Positions 45,384 through 56,060 are shown, counted from the stretch's first letter. The stretch: DNA of 64,000 bases from Euborellia annulipes (GCA_023213315.1 JAKCPI010000901.1:248001-312000); one strand, 5' to 3'. Program-made: numbers and translations. Notes: generated by a model not told the origin, from the letters alone.

Positions 45384-45514
45384 TATTTATTTATTTAATT
45401 TATTCTCGTAGGCACCTCGAATACTATACAATTTAAAACATTTCATACTAGACTCTAGAGAAGTCTCTAGGAAATTGATCAGATATGTTCGAATAATTTT
45501 CAATTTATTTATTT

Positions 45515-45885
45515 TTACTTTTTCTTACCCTAAATATGAAATATATAGAGAGAAAGTATTGCGATCATGTCAAAAATTCGATGTCGTGATTTTGATGGGC
45601 TAGTACTTTACTTATGTACTTTTTCAATTTTCTCAAAATTCACTCAAACGATTTTGATTAAAATTCATAAATCAACTATTTTTTTGATGTTCTTTAAAAA
45701 GAATATCAGTGAAATTTTTCTTGAAAATTGTTTGAAGTACACGTTACTTATGCGGAAGCATTCGTAACTCAGTGCCATCTATGAATCGCGTGGTCAAGTT
45801 TGGAACTTAGATGCTAAGGTCAACTAAATAAATATATCTCGACACAAAAATCTGGTGCGACCAGTCACACCAGTTTTTTAAATTT
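45515..45885 (+). repeat. Repeat family A, internally deleted
   Basis: TTTTTACTTTTTCTTACCC start. GATTTTGATGG joins GCTAGTACTTTACTTATG. It ends in half of the terminal hairpin (CTGGTGCGACCAGTCACACCAG). Confidence 0.8.
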
Positions 45886-46024
45886 ATTAACTGGACTATA
45901 ACTCTTTATTTTTTAATTTAATAAAATTCTTCATTTTTTTAATATTATAACAAATTTGTGGCTTCGGTGGATTGATTAATTTATCACACATGAAAATTCT
46001 AAATCGGTAAAAATAAAAAAAATA

Positions 46025-46680
46025 ATAAATAATTGGTTTCATTTAAATGATAGAACGTTAAATTCTCCATTCTACTCTACTTGTTAAAATTTAATTAAGT
46101 GAGTAAAATAAAAATAAAAAAAGTTGAACCCTCTATTGCTTCGCAGGTGTTAATAGTTTGTTTAAGGTCTTTTTGGACATAAGAGGCCATTTAGATCCCA
46201 TCATTTATAACTCTATTTTAATTGATTGGTATCCAATTCAATTGAAATAAATTTTTTCCGCCTGGCCGGGGATGCGAAGCCTCTACCTGTGCCACCTGCA
46301 GCTAATTCTCTACCTCTTCTTCTTATTGTTAAGAATCTTGCTCTTGACTTATGGCTCACAATGTCAGAGGTATAACTTCAGGTGCCAAAGGTAGAGGGTT
46401 CACATCCCGTCTCAGAATATTTTTTTTAAATTTAATTGGATACGGGATTGAGACTAGATATAAATGGCCTCATATATCGAAAAAGACCTTAAACAAATTA
46501 AAAAAAATAAAATGAATAACTATTAACACCTGCAAAACAACAGAGTGTTTAATTTTTTCTACATTTTGATTTTAATCAACCTTTAATTAAATTTTAACAA
46601 GTAGAGTAGAATGGAGAATTTAACGCTCTAACCTTTAAAAGAAACCAATTATTTATAAAATATTTTTATTATTACCTATT
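46025..46680. repeat. ~650-bp palindrome with a SINE C copy in each arm
   Basis: Outer arms: TTAAATTCTCCATTCTACTC / GAGTAGAATGGAGAATTTAA, and TGTTAAAATTTAATTAA / TTAATTAAATTTTAACA. Then CTTCGCAGGTGTTAATAG / CTATTAACACCTGC. Inside, reversed and forward SINE C parts (TTTAAGGTCTTTTTGG and AAAAAGACCTTAAACAAATT) face each other across GGTAGAG/CTCTACC. Arm identity is imperfect. Confidence 0.8.
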
Positions 46681-46710
46681 TTCTTTAAAGATGTTTAGAA
46701 TTTATAATTA

Positions 46711-46937
46711 CTAGCCGCGCCGCCCGCCTTGGTCTTGGACCCCCGCTAGCTGGCTCGGGCCCGCCTGCGGCGGACCCTCGCCTTTTCTTAATTATAAAAA
46801 AAAAAAAAAAAAACTATTCCAATCCCATGCCTGCTTGAGGATTTGTTATCATTCATAGAATTCACAAATGGAAAGAATACATAAATATTTCTCTATACAT
46901 TTCCTATGGGAGAAATCGTAACTTTAGAAATTAATAA
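46711..46937 (+). repeat. Repeat family K, truncated by a foldback element
   Basis: CTAGCCGCGCCGCCCGCC, GCTGGCTCGGGCCCGCCTG, CGGCGGACCCTCGCCTTTTC, then TCCTATGGGAGAAATCG and ATTAATAACTT. One GC-rich unit only. It stops where the foldback at 46938 begins. Confidence 0.75.
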
Positions 46938-47290
46938 CTTGAATAAACGTCGCGACGTTTCGAGCGCTAGTCCCACTCATCTTTAGGGCAAGCAGAATTG
47001 TCAAAAATAAGTACAGGTGGTATGGTACTGTATATTAATATCATGTATAAACATGTTTGTACAATTTTGCATCGTTATAAAAAAGTGCAATAAACCACTT
47101 GGACTTACTGTTCTATATGAAGTTTCAGTCGTTCTTGTTTATTGGACTTTTTTATAACGATGCAAAATTGTTTATGCATGTTATTATTATACAGTACCAC
47201 ACCACCTTGTACTTATTTTTGACAATTCTGCTTGCCCTGAAGATGAGTGCGACTAGCGCTCGAAACGTCGGCGACAGGATATAACGTTTT
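46938..47290. mobile_element. Foldback element with the best-formed hammerhead-like motif
   Basis: Arms about 150 bp: CGACGTTTCGAGCGCTAGTC / its reverse, AAGCAGAATTGTCAAAAATA / reverse, and TTTTGCATCGTTATAAAAAA / reverse. The right arm has the intact site at 47232-47274; the left has CTAAAGA instead of CTGAAGA. Confidence 0.8.
47232..47274 (+). other. Hammerhead-like motif (best stems I and II)
   Basis: TTGCC (47232-47236) can pair with GGCGA (47270-47274). Between them: CTGAAGA, an extra T, hairpin GAGTGC-GACTA-GCGCTC, GAA, self-complementary ACGT, then C. This is the hammerhead order stem I, CUGANGA, stem II, GAA, stem III, H, stem I, with one extra base before stem II. Confidence 0.45.
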
Positions 47291-47414
47291 TTATTTTTAC
47301 TTGGCTGCTGTGTCCCGGGAAGGGTCCCGTCCTCTCCTAATTTCTATTTAAATTATAATTAATCAAACTCAAACAATCCAGTTATTTTCAAATAAAATTT
47401 ATAATTTTTTGAGA

Positions 47415-47510
47415 GTTGATCCTTATAGTTGGGAATGAACCCAGGCCAGTAGCTTTCATCACGATCCTCAAACTCTCAACGGCTAAGGAGATACCAATAT
47501 TGATATATTA
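47415..47510 (-). repeat. tRNA-like sequence (SINE head or tRNA relic)
   Basis: On the minus strand TTGGTATCTCCTTAGCCG and CTGGGTTCATTCCCAAC resemble box A and box B (GGTTCANTCC). No complete cloverleaf. Confidence 0.35.
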
Positions 47511-47759
47511 TTGTTGAATTAATTAAAATTAACTCCTCACTTCATATGACGAGACCTTAGCTCGATTCCCTGTCAAACATCTCAATCCCACAAAAATAAC
47601 ATTTTTTAAAAGTATTTTTTTTGTATATAAAAATCGTTTTATAATGAGGTTGAAGAGAAAATGTTCATTTAATGAAGTAATGAAATGCTTCATGGTTCAA
47701 TATTAAAGAAAAAAAAAAGGTTTTTTTTTTTTAAATTTCTCAAATTGTTACCTTGTGAA

Positions 47760-48130
47760 TCGGCATCGGTCGGAATCTTGAAGCCGCCTCGACCATTAAC
47801 AACGATTCATTTTTCCTTTTGAGTGTTTTTTTCTGTTTGATTGTTTTTTCTTTTTTTTTTTTCTCTCGTTCCTTAAGATTGCACGGTTGCGATTCTCTTG
47901 ATGGGATGTCAACTGGTCACATCCTCCTTTTTGCTCGGATGAGCTACATCCGTTCCCGATGTGGCACGCAAGCAAACCCAAGCACGTGTTCCCCCCGTCA
48001 CTCCTTTTTGGGTAATTTGTACTTACCCATCACTATGATCCACCTCACTTGAGAAATGTCACGTTCATCGTGAAATTAAGTCAAGGTCGACTTTACGAAA
48101 TCAAACATCGAAATCTTAAATCCGGAAGTT
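47760..48130. other. Single-copy island in the dpp intron, possible enhancer
   Basis: GC-balanced with CpG, not repeated here. Contains GGGTAATTTGTACTTACCC (48009-48027), CACGTG (47983) and AAGTTCATTGGC. Short ORFs on both strands lack similarity. Position within a dpp intron makes cis-regulation plausible but unproven. Confidence 0.35.
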
Positions 48131-48632
48131 CATTGGCTTAATTGGTGACTATAAATATGAAAAAAATGTCATATTTCACATTTTTCTTTAATTTTTTTTT
48201 TTTTCTAAGTTTCCGTAATGTTTGAAATTATTGAAATTGGGTCCCTTTCTTTGGGGCCTCTATCTCTATATTAAGTCAAGAATTTTTCAAGATAAATAGG
48301 AAGTGAACATTTTTAGAAAGGAAATGACATCATGACCAAAACTTATTAGAAAAAATCTCCATTAATTGCAGTAAAAATCCTCTTATAGTCACGAGTTATT
48401 AAGTACATAATAACATTTTTGTATAAATAATCAAGCGTCCTACTGGTTTTTGGCCAGGTTAAATATTGAGCCAAGTTCGATGCAAACAGGAATTTAAGAA
48501 ATTGATTGCAGTTTGTGTTTAGAGGTTGACCTGTCCGCAGGCTTAATTCCTCTGTGTTTACACTATAAAAAGAAAAATAATGTAAACTACGAGCTATAAG
48601 GAATGCACTAACCCCTTTGAACAAAAAAATTA

Positions 48633-48840
48633 TTGGGAGTTTTTAATTATAGACCACATTTTATATTAATTATTTATTAAATATATATAAATAATGTACA
48701 ACGTTTCGACTGTTTATTTTCTGCAGTCGTTTTCAAGTCCTGTGTATTTGTTCCGACTCAAGTGAACGTTGTAGATTATATGTTTAATAAATAATTAATA
48801 CAAAATGTGGTCTCTAATTAAAATCCCCCATAATAAGATT
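48633..48840. mobile_element. Repeat family F, palindromic copy
   Basis: TTATTGGGAGTTTTTAATTA and TAATTAAAATCCCCCATAATAA, AGACCACATTTT / AAAATGTGGTCT inverted. CAACGTTTCGACTGTTTATT inside. Confidence 0.75.
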
Positions 48841-48854
48841 ATCATAATTAAGTT

Positions 48855-49462
48855 CTTTTTACTTTCTTTTACTCTATATATGAAATATAGAGAGAGAAAG
48901 TATTGCGATCATGTCAAAAATTCGATGTTGAGATTTTGATGTTTTGAGGTTCCCTGAGTCCAAAAAAGTGGGTCCCGCAAATTGGTCTGTCTGTAACAAT
49001 TTTAAGCATGAAGAAATTGAGCTATTGACTTGAAATTTTATATTTAAGTTAGGTATCACCCTTCGCGACACTTAAAATAAGCTTTTGAACAAAATCGGCC
49101 AAAAAGTACCAGTACTTTACTGATGTACTTTTTCTGTTTTTTTTTTTGTTTGAATTTCTCAAAATCGGCTCTAACGATTTTGATAAAATTCAAAAATCAA
49201 TTTTTTTTTTACATGCACTTTAAAATACTAATATATATAAAAATATACCACTAAAATTTTTCGTGAACATTGCTTTAAGTAAACTTTACTGATGTACTTT
49301 TTCAGTTTTTTGCTATTTTCTCAAAATTTACTTTAACGATTTTGATTAATAAATATATCTCGACTCAAAAATCTGGTGTGACAACCACAGTACACAACTT
49401 TCTCTTGCCGAAGGATAAGAGAAAGTTGTGTGCTGTGAGACCAGTCACACCAGATTTTTTAT
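48855..49462 (+). repeat. Repeat family A, full copy
   Basis: TTTTTACTTTCTTTTACTC to CAGTCACACCAGATTTTTT. The right-end hairpin is nearly perfect over about 45 bp per arm (49369-49460), with CTTTCTCTTGCC / GGATAAGAGAAAG at the tip. Confidence 0.87.
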
Positions 49463-49636
49463 AATTTGAATCTGGAATTAGAGTATAATAAATTATTATT
49501 ATTCTCTACGCCTTGAATCTGCCACTGCCTCTCCGACTTTCCTACTTTGCCCCCTCCCTTAAAAAATCCTAGGACCTATGTATATTTTATAATTGTCATA
49601 ATTATTCTTATTCATGTGCTGATTCAGGCGAGATTT

Positions 49637-50276
49637 ATATCAATAAAATTGACTTTGCAGCTTCTTCGCCGTAGACGGATGGTTGGTCAAAAAAATTATA
49701 AAAACATTGTTTCTATTTTAATTTTAGTTATTATTGGTCAACTGCCTTGTACAAGTAATTAATATCGAAATGTAACTAATTGAATAAGGTTTCTTTTAGA
49801 TCCTAAAAAACCATATATATTTTATAGCCATTAAGGACATAATAACTGTCCAGTATATGACAAGGTGTATTATACAATTTCAAAATAGATTCTTTAGTTA
49901 TTAAGGTATGTAATTACAACTTTTAACAAATTTAAACCAATTATAGGCTATATAATTAACAGATGTGATTAATTAATTTTATAATTTTGTATTTTTAACT
50001 TTTTCAAAATAATTTAAAATTGTGTATTAATAATATTATACTGTATTTATATAAAAAATGCTAATCAAAAGGTTATAAAATCTAATATTAAAAATTTGAA
50101 TGTAACATTAAATTGTAGGTCCTGAGGATGATGAATGCATCGAAACTGATACTTGTACAAGGCAGTTGACCAATAATAACTAAAATTAAAATAGAAACAA
50201 TGTTTTTATAATTTTTTTGACCAACCATCCGTCTACGGCGAAGAAGTTGCAAAGTCAATTTTATTGATAATTATTC
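49637..50276. mobile_element. Foldback element with ~120-bp near-perfect arms and hammerhead-like motif
   Basis: TTGACTTTGCAGCTTCTTCG, CCGTAGACGGATGGTTGG, ATTGTTTCTATTTTAATTTT and CAACTGCCTTGTACAAG are all mirrored at 50150-50276. The loop is ~390 bp AT-rich. CTGAGGA-T-GATG..CATC-GAAAC lies at 50122-50146 just inside the right arm. Confidence 0.8.
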
Positions 50277-50284
50277 TTTTTTTA

Positions 50285-50405
50285 AAATTTGTTTAAGACC
50301 TTTTTTCGGAGCTTGAGGTCATTTAGACCCAATTGAAATAAATTTTTTCGTCTGTTACGGGATCCGAACTCTCGAACTTTGGCACAAGAAGCTAATACTC
50401 GTCAA
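50285..50405 (-). repeat. SINE family C, partial
   Basis: GTTTAAGACCTTTTTTCGG, GAGGTCATTTAGACCCAATT, ATTTTTTCGTCTGTTACGGG and GGCACAAGAAGCTAATAC. Confidence 0.65.
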
Positions 50406-50600
50406 GTACAAGTTGCAAATGAATTTTCTAATACTTAATATGTAACTTCTTAATTATATAATACAAGATCTTAAATCTTTTTAAAGGATGAAAATAATAG
50501 GTGATGGTTTCGGAATAACTTCCTTTAAAATTGTCTATTACAATTTTGCGTGATTGGACAAAAGAATTCTGACACCCTGGAATAAAATTTTATATTTTAC

Positions 50601-51317
50601 TAGCCGCGTCGCCCGCCTTCGGCGGGCTTCGCGCTTAGCCGGGGGCTTCGCCCCCTGGACCCCCCCTCCAGCTGGCTCGGGCCGCCTGCGGCGGACCCTC
50701 GCCTTTTCTTATTTATGAGAACCCGTGGCGCCCGCCTTTGCATATAGACAGGGGGGCTTCGCCCCCCTGGACCCCCTCCAGCTGGCTCGGGCCCGCCTGC
50801 GGCGGACCCTCGCCTTTTCTTATTTATGAGAACCCGTGGCGCCTGCCTTTGCATATAGACGGGGGCTTCGCCCCCTGGACCCCCCCTACAGCTGGCTCGG
50901 CGCGCCTGCGGCGGACCCTCGCTTTTTCTTAATTATGAGAACCCGAGGCGCCCGCCTTTCATTAGAGGGGGGCTTCGCCCCCTGGACCCCTCGCCAGATG
51001 GCTCGGGCCGCCTGCGGCGGACCCTCGCCTTTGCTTCTTACTAATGAAAAGAAAAGAATTACTACCTATTCCAATCCAGAGCCTGCTTGAGGATTTGTTT
51101 ACATTCATGGAATACACGAATGAAAAGAATACATAAATATTTCTACTATACATTTCCTATGGGAGAAATCGTAACTTTAAAAATTAATAACTCAAAAAGT
51201 TATGGGAATTTCGGGATGAAAATAATTTTCCTGTAATCCCGAGAAGGTCCTCTTTATGCAAAAAAAATTTCATTTCAAAATTCCAACGGGAAGTTGCCTA
51301 AATAGAGCGTGACAACG

Positions 51318-51348
<31 letters not shown>

Positions 51349-51374
51349 GGACATTAGTGAATTTTATATATAGA
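50601..51374 (+). repeat. Repeat family K, full copy with internal minisatellite
   Basis: Starts TAGCCGCGTCGCCCGCCTTC. Four GC-rich units follow, then AGCCTGCTTGAGGATTTG, TTTCCTATGGGAGAAATC, TCCCGAGAAGGTCCTC, GGGAAGTTGCC, an (ACAG)n run (51316-51350) and TTTTATATATAGAT. The same order is seen in the partial copies at 8640 and 46711. No coding capacity; class unknown, SINE-like or a LINE tail. Confidence 0.8.
50641..51035 (+). repeat. Minisatellite, four ~108-bp GC-rich units
   Basis: Each unit has GGGGCTTCGCCCCCTGG (hairpin), CCAGCTGGCTCGG, GCCTGCGGCGGACCCTCG and CTTATTTATGAGAACCCG. Unit starts at about 50641, 50752, 50861 and 50967. ORFs on both strands through it are a consequence of the repeat. 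Confidence 0.85.
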
Positions 51375-52160
51375 TTATATTTATTCGCCGGTTAAAAAAA
51401 CCAACACTTCGTTTTTTCTTAAGAAAACTTCTTCTAACTATTGTAATTAAATATTTGGTATGAAATATCTGATACATTTAACACAAATTCAAAAAAAACT
51501 TGCAATTTAATCAATGAAAAATATGTCAAAATTTTTTTATTAACGCTTGTTCCAATTGATTGTTTTAATTTGATTAAAATTGTTTGTATTTGTGTTAAAT
51601 TTATTAAAATAATTCATATTAAATCGATCAAAAATTATACAATATCTCTTAGAATAACAACAAAAAGATTTATGTTATTTTATTTATTCATCTTGAGTGG
51701 CTGGTCGTGGCTCACTCAGCGCGGCGCCTCCGTGTCTGGTCAGCCTTTCTTCTTTAGCTATAATAGAAATTTTATTTGAAATAATCAAGCCAGTTAAATA
51801 TCACTTATAAAATTTAAAAAAAATATTGAAATATTTAACACCCTGTCTTCAATTTCACACAAATTTTATTTAGCGAATTCGCGTAATTTGGAATTTTATA
51901 TTATTTTATTAAATAGACCCAATAGAATCATTCTATTGGGTAAATAAATAAATAATCTATATTTTGGTGAACGAAAACGTCAAAATTAGTTTCGAACAAA
52001 AATTTCTATTTGATGATTACAAATTTATTTTTGCAAATAAATCCTTTTGATTATTTAAAAATTTGGTTCAGAACTAGAGACAAACCTCTTAATTATTATT
52101 TTTAAAAGATTTGTCACACAACATGTATACCGTCCCATGTCCCAAATCTCATCCTAATTC
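51375..52160. other. A+T-rich intronic DNA, no gene seen
   Basis: A small GC-richer piece at 51705-51745 (GGCTCACTCAGCGCGGCGCC) is isolated. It may be the trace of a SINE C-like head. Confidence 0.4.
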
Positions 52161-52166
52161 GATGTA

Positions 52167-52360
52167 CAGTGAGGGACAATATTAAGTCCCACCTATGCGC
52201 TTTCTAGTTGTGATTATTTATATTATATATTTTTTAATGGAAACTTTCATGGTTCAAAACTAGAAAATTTCCAATCAAGATTTTCCTTTTCTTTTGTAAA
52301 AACAAGGAAATAATCACAATTAGAAAACGCATGGGTGGGACTTAATATTGACCCACACTG
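52167..52360. mobile_element. MITE family E, intact, TA-flanked
   Basis: CAGTGAGGGACAATATTAAG ... CTTAATATTGACCCACACTG with TA at 52165-52166 and 52361-52362. The inner arms GTGATTATTT / AAATAATCAC are also inverted. Confidence 0.87.
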
Positions 52361-52362
52361 TA

Positions 52363-53812
52363 CATAGATATAGATCCAGAGATATAAGCAAAATAAAATT
52401 AAAGACTATTTTTTTTGCATTTCTCTGGTCTTTATGACCTGAAACGTAAAGATAAATATATAAATTGGAAGCATTTTTCACAATCAAAATACCTTCTCCC
52501 TTATACATTTGAATCCCGATATTTCGTAGCCCGATTATTCGTATTTCTCTCTAATTCGTTTAAATTTGACCATGGAAATATATTTTTTCTCACAATTTCA
52601 AGGACACTACCTTGACCTTACCTTTATTGTTTATATTGGAACATCGTACTATAAATATTAATATATAATAATAATCTGAGCAAACAAATTTTTTCAATAG
52701 TCGCTAACTTTACTACACCACAAATGTCAATTGTGTTTTCTAATTTTGTTTTCTTGTTTATATCGCAACCTATACTTTATTAAGTAAATAACTAATTAAT
52801 AAATTTTACCAAAATTTTTGAATTGTCAAGTTTCTTTTATCAAATGGAGTAGCAGAAAAAAAATTTTAGTAAGAGGCTGAGGGCTTTAGTACTCGCTTCT
52901 TTCTATTGTTGAGATCATATTATTTATTTTTAAATTAAAAAATTAATATAAATCATTTATTAATACAAACATACAGGTCTATATTTATTTTCTATTAATT
53001 CGAATCCCCCCGGAAATTTAATTTTTATAAAATAAAAAAAATAATTCAGCGAAACTAGAAGTGTTTTTTACGATCAGACTAACGCTTTCTTTGTTCTGTG
53101 ATGCTAATTAAACCATTAAATCGATTTAATTGTAACTCTGCACAAATATCGCCAACCATCAAAAATTGATTTGTTAATATAAAAATCGTGAGCGGAGAGA
53201 GAGGAAGGGGGGGGGGGTTGTTAATAGGGAATAAATAACGTGCGTACCGATTTTTGTTTGTCATTTTTTTTTTTTTATTATTTCATTTTCTGGAAGTTAT
53301 CATTATAGGTATTAAATTGTAGTTTTGCTTAGAGATAGGCAACATATTGGTTTGGAAACAACAAATATAAATAAACATTTTTCATTCGTAAATTCCTTTT
53401 TTTTTTTTGTTAAATATATATTAAAATATTGTTTTCTACTTTAGTGTCTATTTTTGAAGCCTTTGAGAATATTAATAATTCAAAAGGTAGATCGCCATCA
53501 CTTTTTTTTTAAGATAAAGTTGTGAAGAATTTTTTTTTTTTTTTATATTAACAATTTTAAGATTTTTTTTTTTATATTGTAAATTATATATACATATTTT
53601 ATTTTATATTATAACCTGAAATATCTAGTCTTAGTGCAGGTCCTATGGGTGGGAGAAGGGGTTTGAACCCCCTGAGTTGGCCTATGCTTTCATGAGCGAA
53701 AAAAACACTTTGGAGCAAATTTGCTGCGGAGAGAAATTTAATAAACTTATTAAAATTAAAATAATTAAATTTGTGTTATAATTAGAATTTCTCTAATTTA
53801 AATTTTATTTAC
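52363..53812. other. A+T-rich intronic DNA, no gene seen
   Basis: G run at 53209-53218 and several T runs. A GGTGGGAGAAGGGGTTTGAA piece at 53650 is isolated. Confidence 0.45.
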
Positions 53813-54422
53813 TCTTATTTTCTATATATGTATATAAAGAGAAAATATTAGATTCATCTCAATAATTTACTGTCGAGATTTTGATGGATATACATGTTTT
53901 GAGGAGCCCTGAGTTCGAAAAAGTGGGTCCTTTAAAATGGTATGTCTATCTGTCTGTCTGATCAAAATAAAATAAGAAGGAAATTATCTACGAGGTTGAA
54001 ATTTTTTATTTATTGTTTGAATCACACTATACACTTGTATTTAATAGTAAAGAGAGGAAAAATGGTTGCCATGATAACAAAATATAAATATTTTCATCTT
54101 GAATTCTATCGCCCTATTGCCGGAAACTAAATATATATAAAATTTGCGAGATAAGTTCGTGTTTGATTGGGCAAAAATTGCGCCCCCTGGAGTCTAACCA
54201 GGACCTCCACACTTTCGCGGACGGCAGACTACCTTTTTGTTATCTTAAACGATATATTGACTGGCTTATTTACAGTCTATTTGAGCGTTTAAAAAAAAAA
54301 AAAATGTTATCTCTTTTCAAACAAAGCTCTACCTAGTAAATATATGTTGACACAAAAATCTGGTGTGACACAACTTTCAATTACCGAAGGTACTGAGCAA
54401 CCAGTCACACCTGAGTTTTTTC
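53813..54422 (+). repeat. Repeat family A with an insertion
   Basis: TTTTCTATATATGTATATAA start. The usual middle is shortened, and terminal hairpin pieces CTGGTGTGACACAAC and CAGTCACACCTGAG end it. About 200 bp of foreign sequence (54142-54340) interrupts it. Confidence 0.75.
54165..54255 (-). repeat. tRNA-like sequence inserted in family A
   Basis: On the minus strand AAAAAGGTAGTCTGCCGTCC (box A-like) and GTCCTGGTTAGACTCCAG (box B-like GGTTNGANTCC). No complete cloverleaf. Confidence 0.4.
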
Positions 54423-54474
54423 CTTAGATTACTATTGAATAGCTAATTGTAATAAAAAATTATTTAATAACACC

Positions 54475-54670
54475 TCTGAAAGACGGACAACCCAAAATCT
54501 TGGAGCGCCTTTTCCCCTCCTTTCCCCCTTCTTTCTCTTGCACTCACACGACTCCACCTCGGTCATCCCTGTATTTTCCAATAGAATAAGAGCGAGTCTT
54601 CAAAGGGACTCTCTTCCCGCCATCTTCTCCTTTATGCGTTGTAACGTATAGCGACTCAATTAAAAGAAAG
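54475..54670. other. Single-copy pyrimidine-rich island in the intron
   Basis: CCTTTTCCCCTCCTTTCCCC, then GCGAGTC and TTCCCGCCATCTTCTCC (a CGCCAT motif). No ORF. Possible regulatory sequence. Confidence 0.3.
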
Positions 54671-54999
54671 CATTTCTGGTTTAAAAAATGAACTTTTATT
54701 TGAACAGAAAAATTAATGTATTTATATTTTTAAATAACAGAAATTATTTATATAAACAGTTTTTTGACAAATAGACATTTCGAGAAAACCATTGCGATGA
54801 TCTAATGTATATAAAAAAATATTTATTTTAATATTAATTAAAACCAAAAGTAAAACTATAAACGCAAACCAAACGATGTCTTAACGTTGTTAGTTCGGGT
54901 ATATCCTTAAAATGAATTTATTAATAAATAAAAAATCTCTTAAGAAAAATTAGATGAAATCTTTTAAAATTGATATAGCAGCTAACGAAATTAAATAAA

Positions 55000-55135
55000 A
55001 AACTTTTATTTAATTATTAATAGTCGATGTTTCGGTCGCGATTCATGACGTTTAATTGTTAATGATCGTCTTGATGAAGGTCGTGAACGTCGACGATTAA
55101 TTAATTTAATAAATATTTTTTATTTAATCTCCTTT
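55000..55135. repeat. Small foldback with GAAAC-type hairpin words
   Basis: AACTTTTATTTAATTATTAA / TTAATTTAATAAATATTTTT and GTCGATGTTTCGGTCGCG / TGATGAAGGTCGTGAACGTCGAC. An eroded relative of the hammerhead-like foldbacks. Confidence 0.5.
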
Positions 55136-56060
55136 GCTGCTTCGTCTCCTATATCCATTTTAAAGTCTACATCCACTTTTCATCATTGTTTGAAATTTTT
55201 TAATTTTTGACTTTTCTGTCATTAACATTTTACTATTTAAAAAAAAAAATTAATTTTATTGCTGCTCTATTTTGTGATAACTTGAGGCTCTTCAGTTCAG
55301 CTGTCAATGAGAATTCCTAAGACGGGCAATATATTTTTTTGTGTCAAGATTTTTAATTAAATATTATTATTATTATTAAGTGGCCAAAGAAGCTCTTTGC
55401 AATCATAAAATTAAAAAAAAAAAAAAAACTAACAATTTAAAAAAAAAATTTAATATATTTGTAAGATTGATCAATGAACAAAATTCGTTTTAAATTATTT
55501 ATCCATTATTTTAATTTTTTTTTTTTTTAATCACATAACATCAAGAACATGTTTTTATTCCCACGTTTTAAAAATAAATATTAAATTCCATAGGTAAGTT
55601 TCATTTTCTAAAAATAAAAACAAAATTGCCTACGTTATTTACATATAAATTAAACGAAAAATAATTAATAGATTTTTTTTAATTTATTTCAGATTTAACA
55701 AATATTGTGAGCTAATGACTCTCATACAAATAATTCCGTGTTAATTTATTCTAAAAATGAAAAATCACAGAAAGATGATAGCGAATAATAAGATCTAAAA
55801 ATATTACAAGATAATGAAATTCTATTCAGATTCATTATTATTGCTCTTACATAATACTGAAACAAATGAAATGGCAAGAAAATTACTCAATAGCTATAAA
55901 TTTATTTTTTTGCAGCTTTGTTATTAAATACTGATTTTCATAATTTGTCCCTCGATTTAAAGGGGAGATAAATAAATAAAATATAATAATAAAATTTGTG
56001 AATTTTACATAATCTTAAAAAAGATTGTTCATACTTTTGTCAATTTCGCGAACTGAATGT
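55136..56060. other. A+T-rich intronic DNA, no gene seen
   Basis: (ATT)n at 55362-55378 and A or T runs only. Confidence 0.5.

Noticed and set aside
50641..51035. CRISPR array
   Set aside because: Units of ~108 bp repeat along their whole length without spacers, in eukaryotic DNA; it is a minisatellite.
50600..51090. Several 63-84-codon GC-rich ORFs on both strands
   Set aside because: Repetitive frames through the minisatellite units; not genes.
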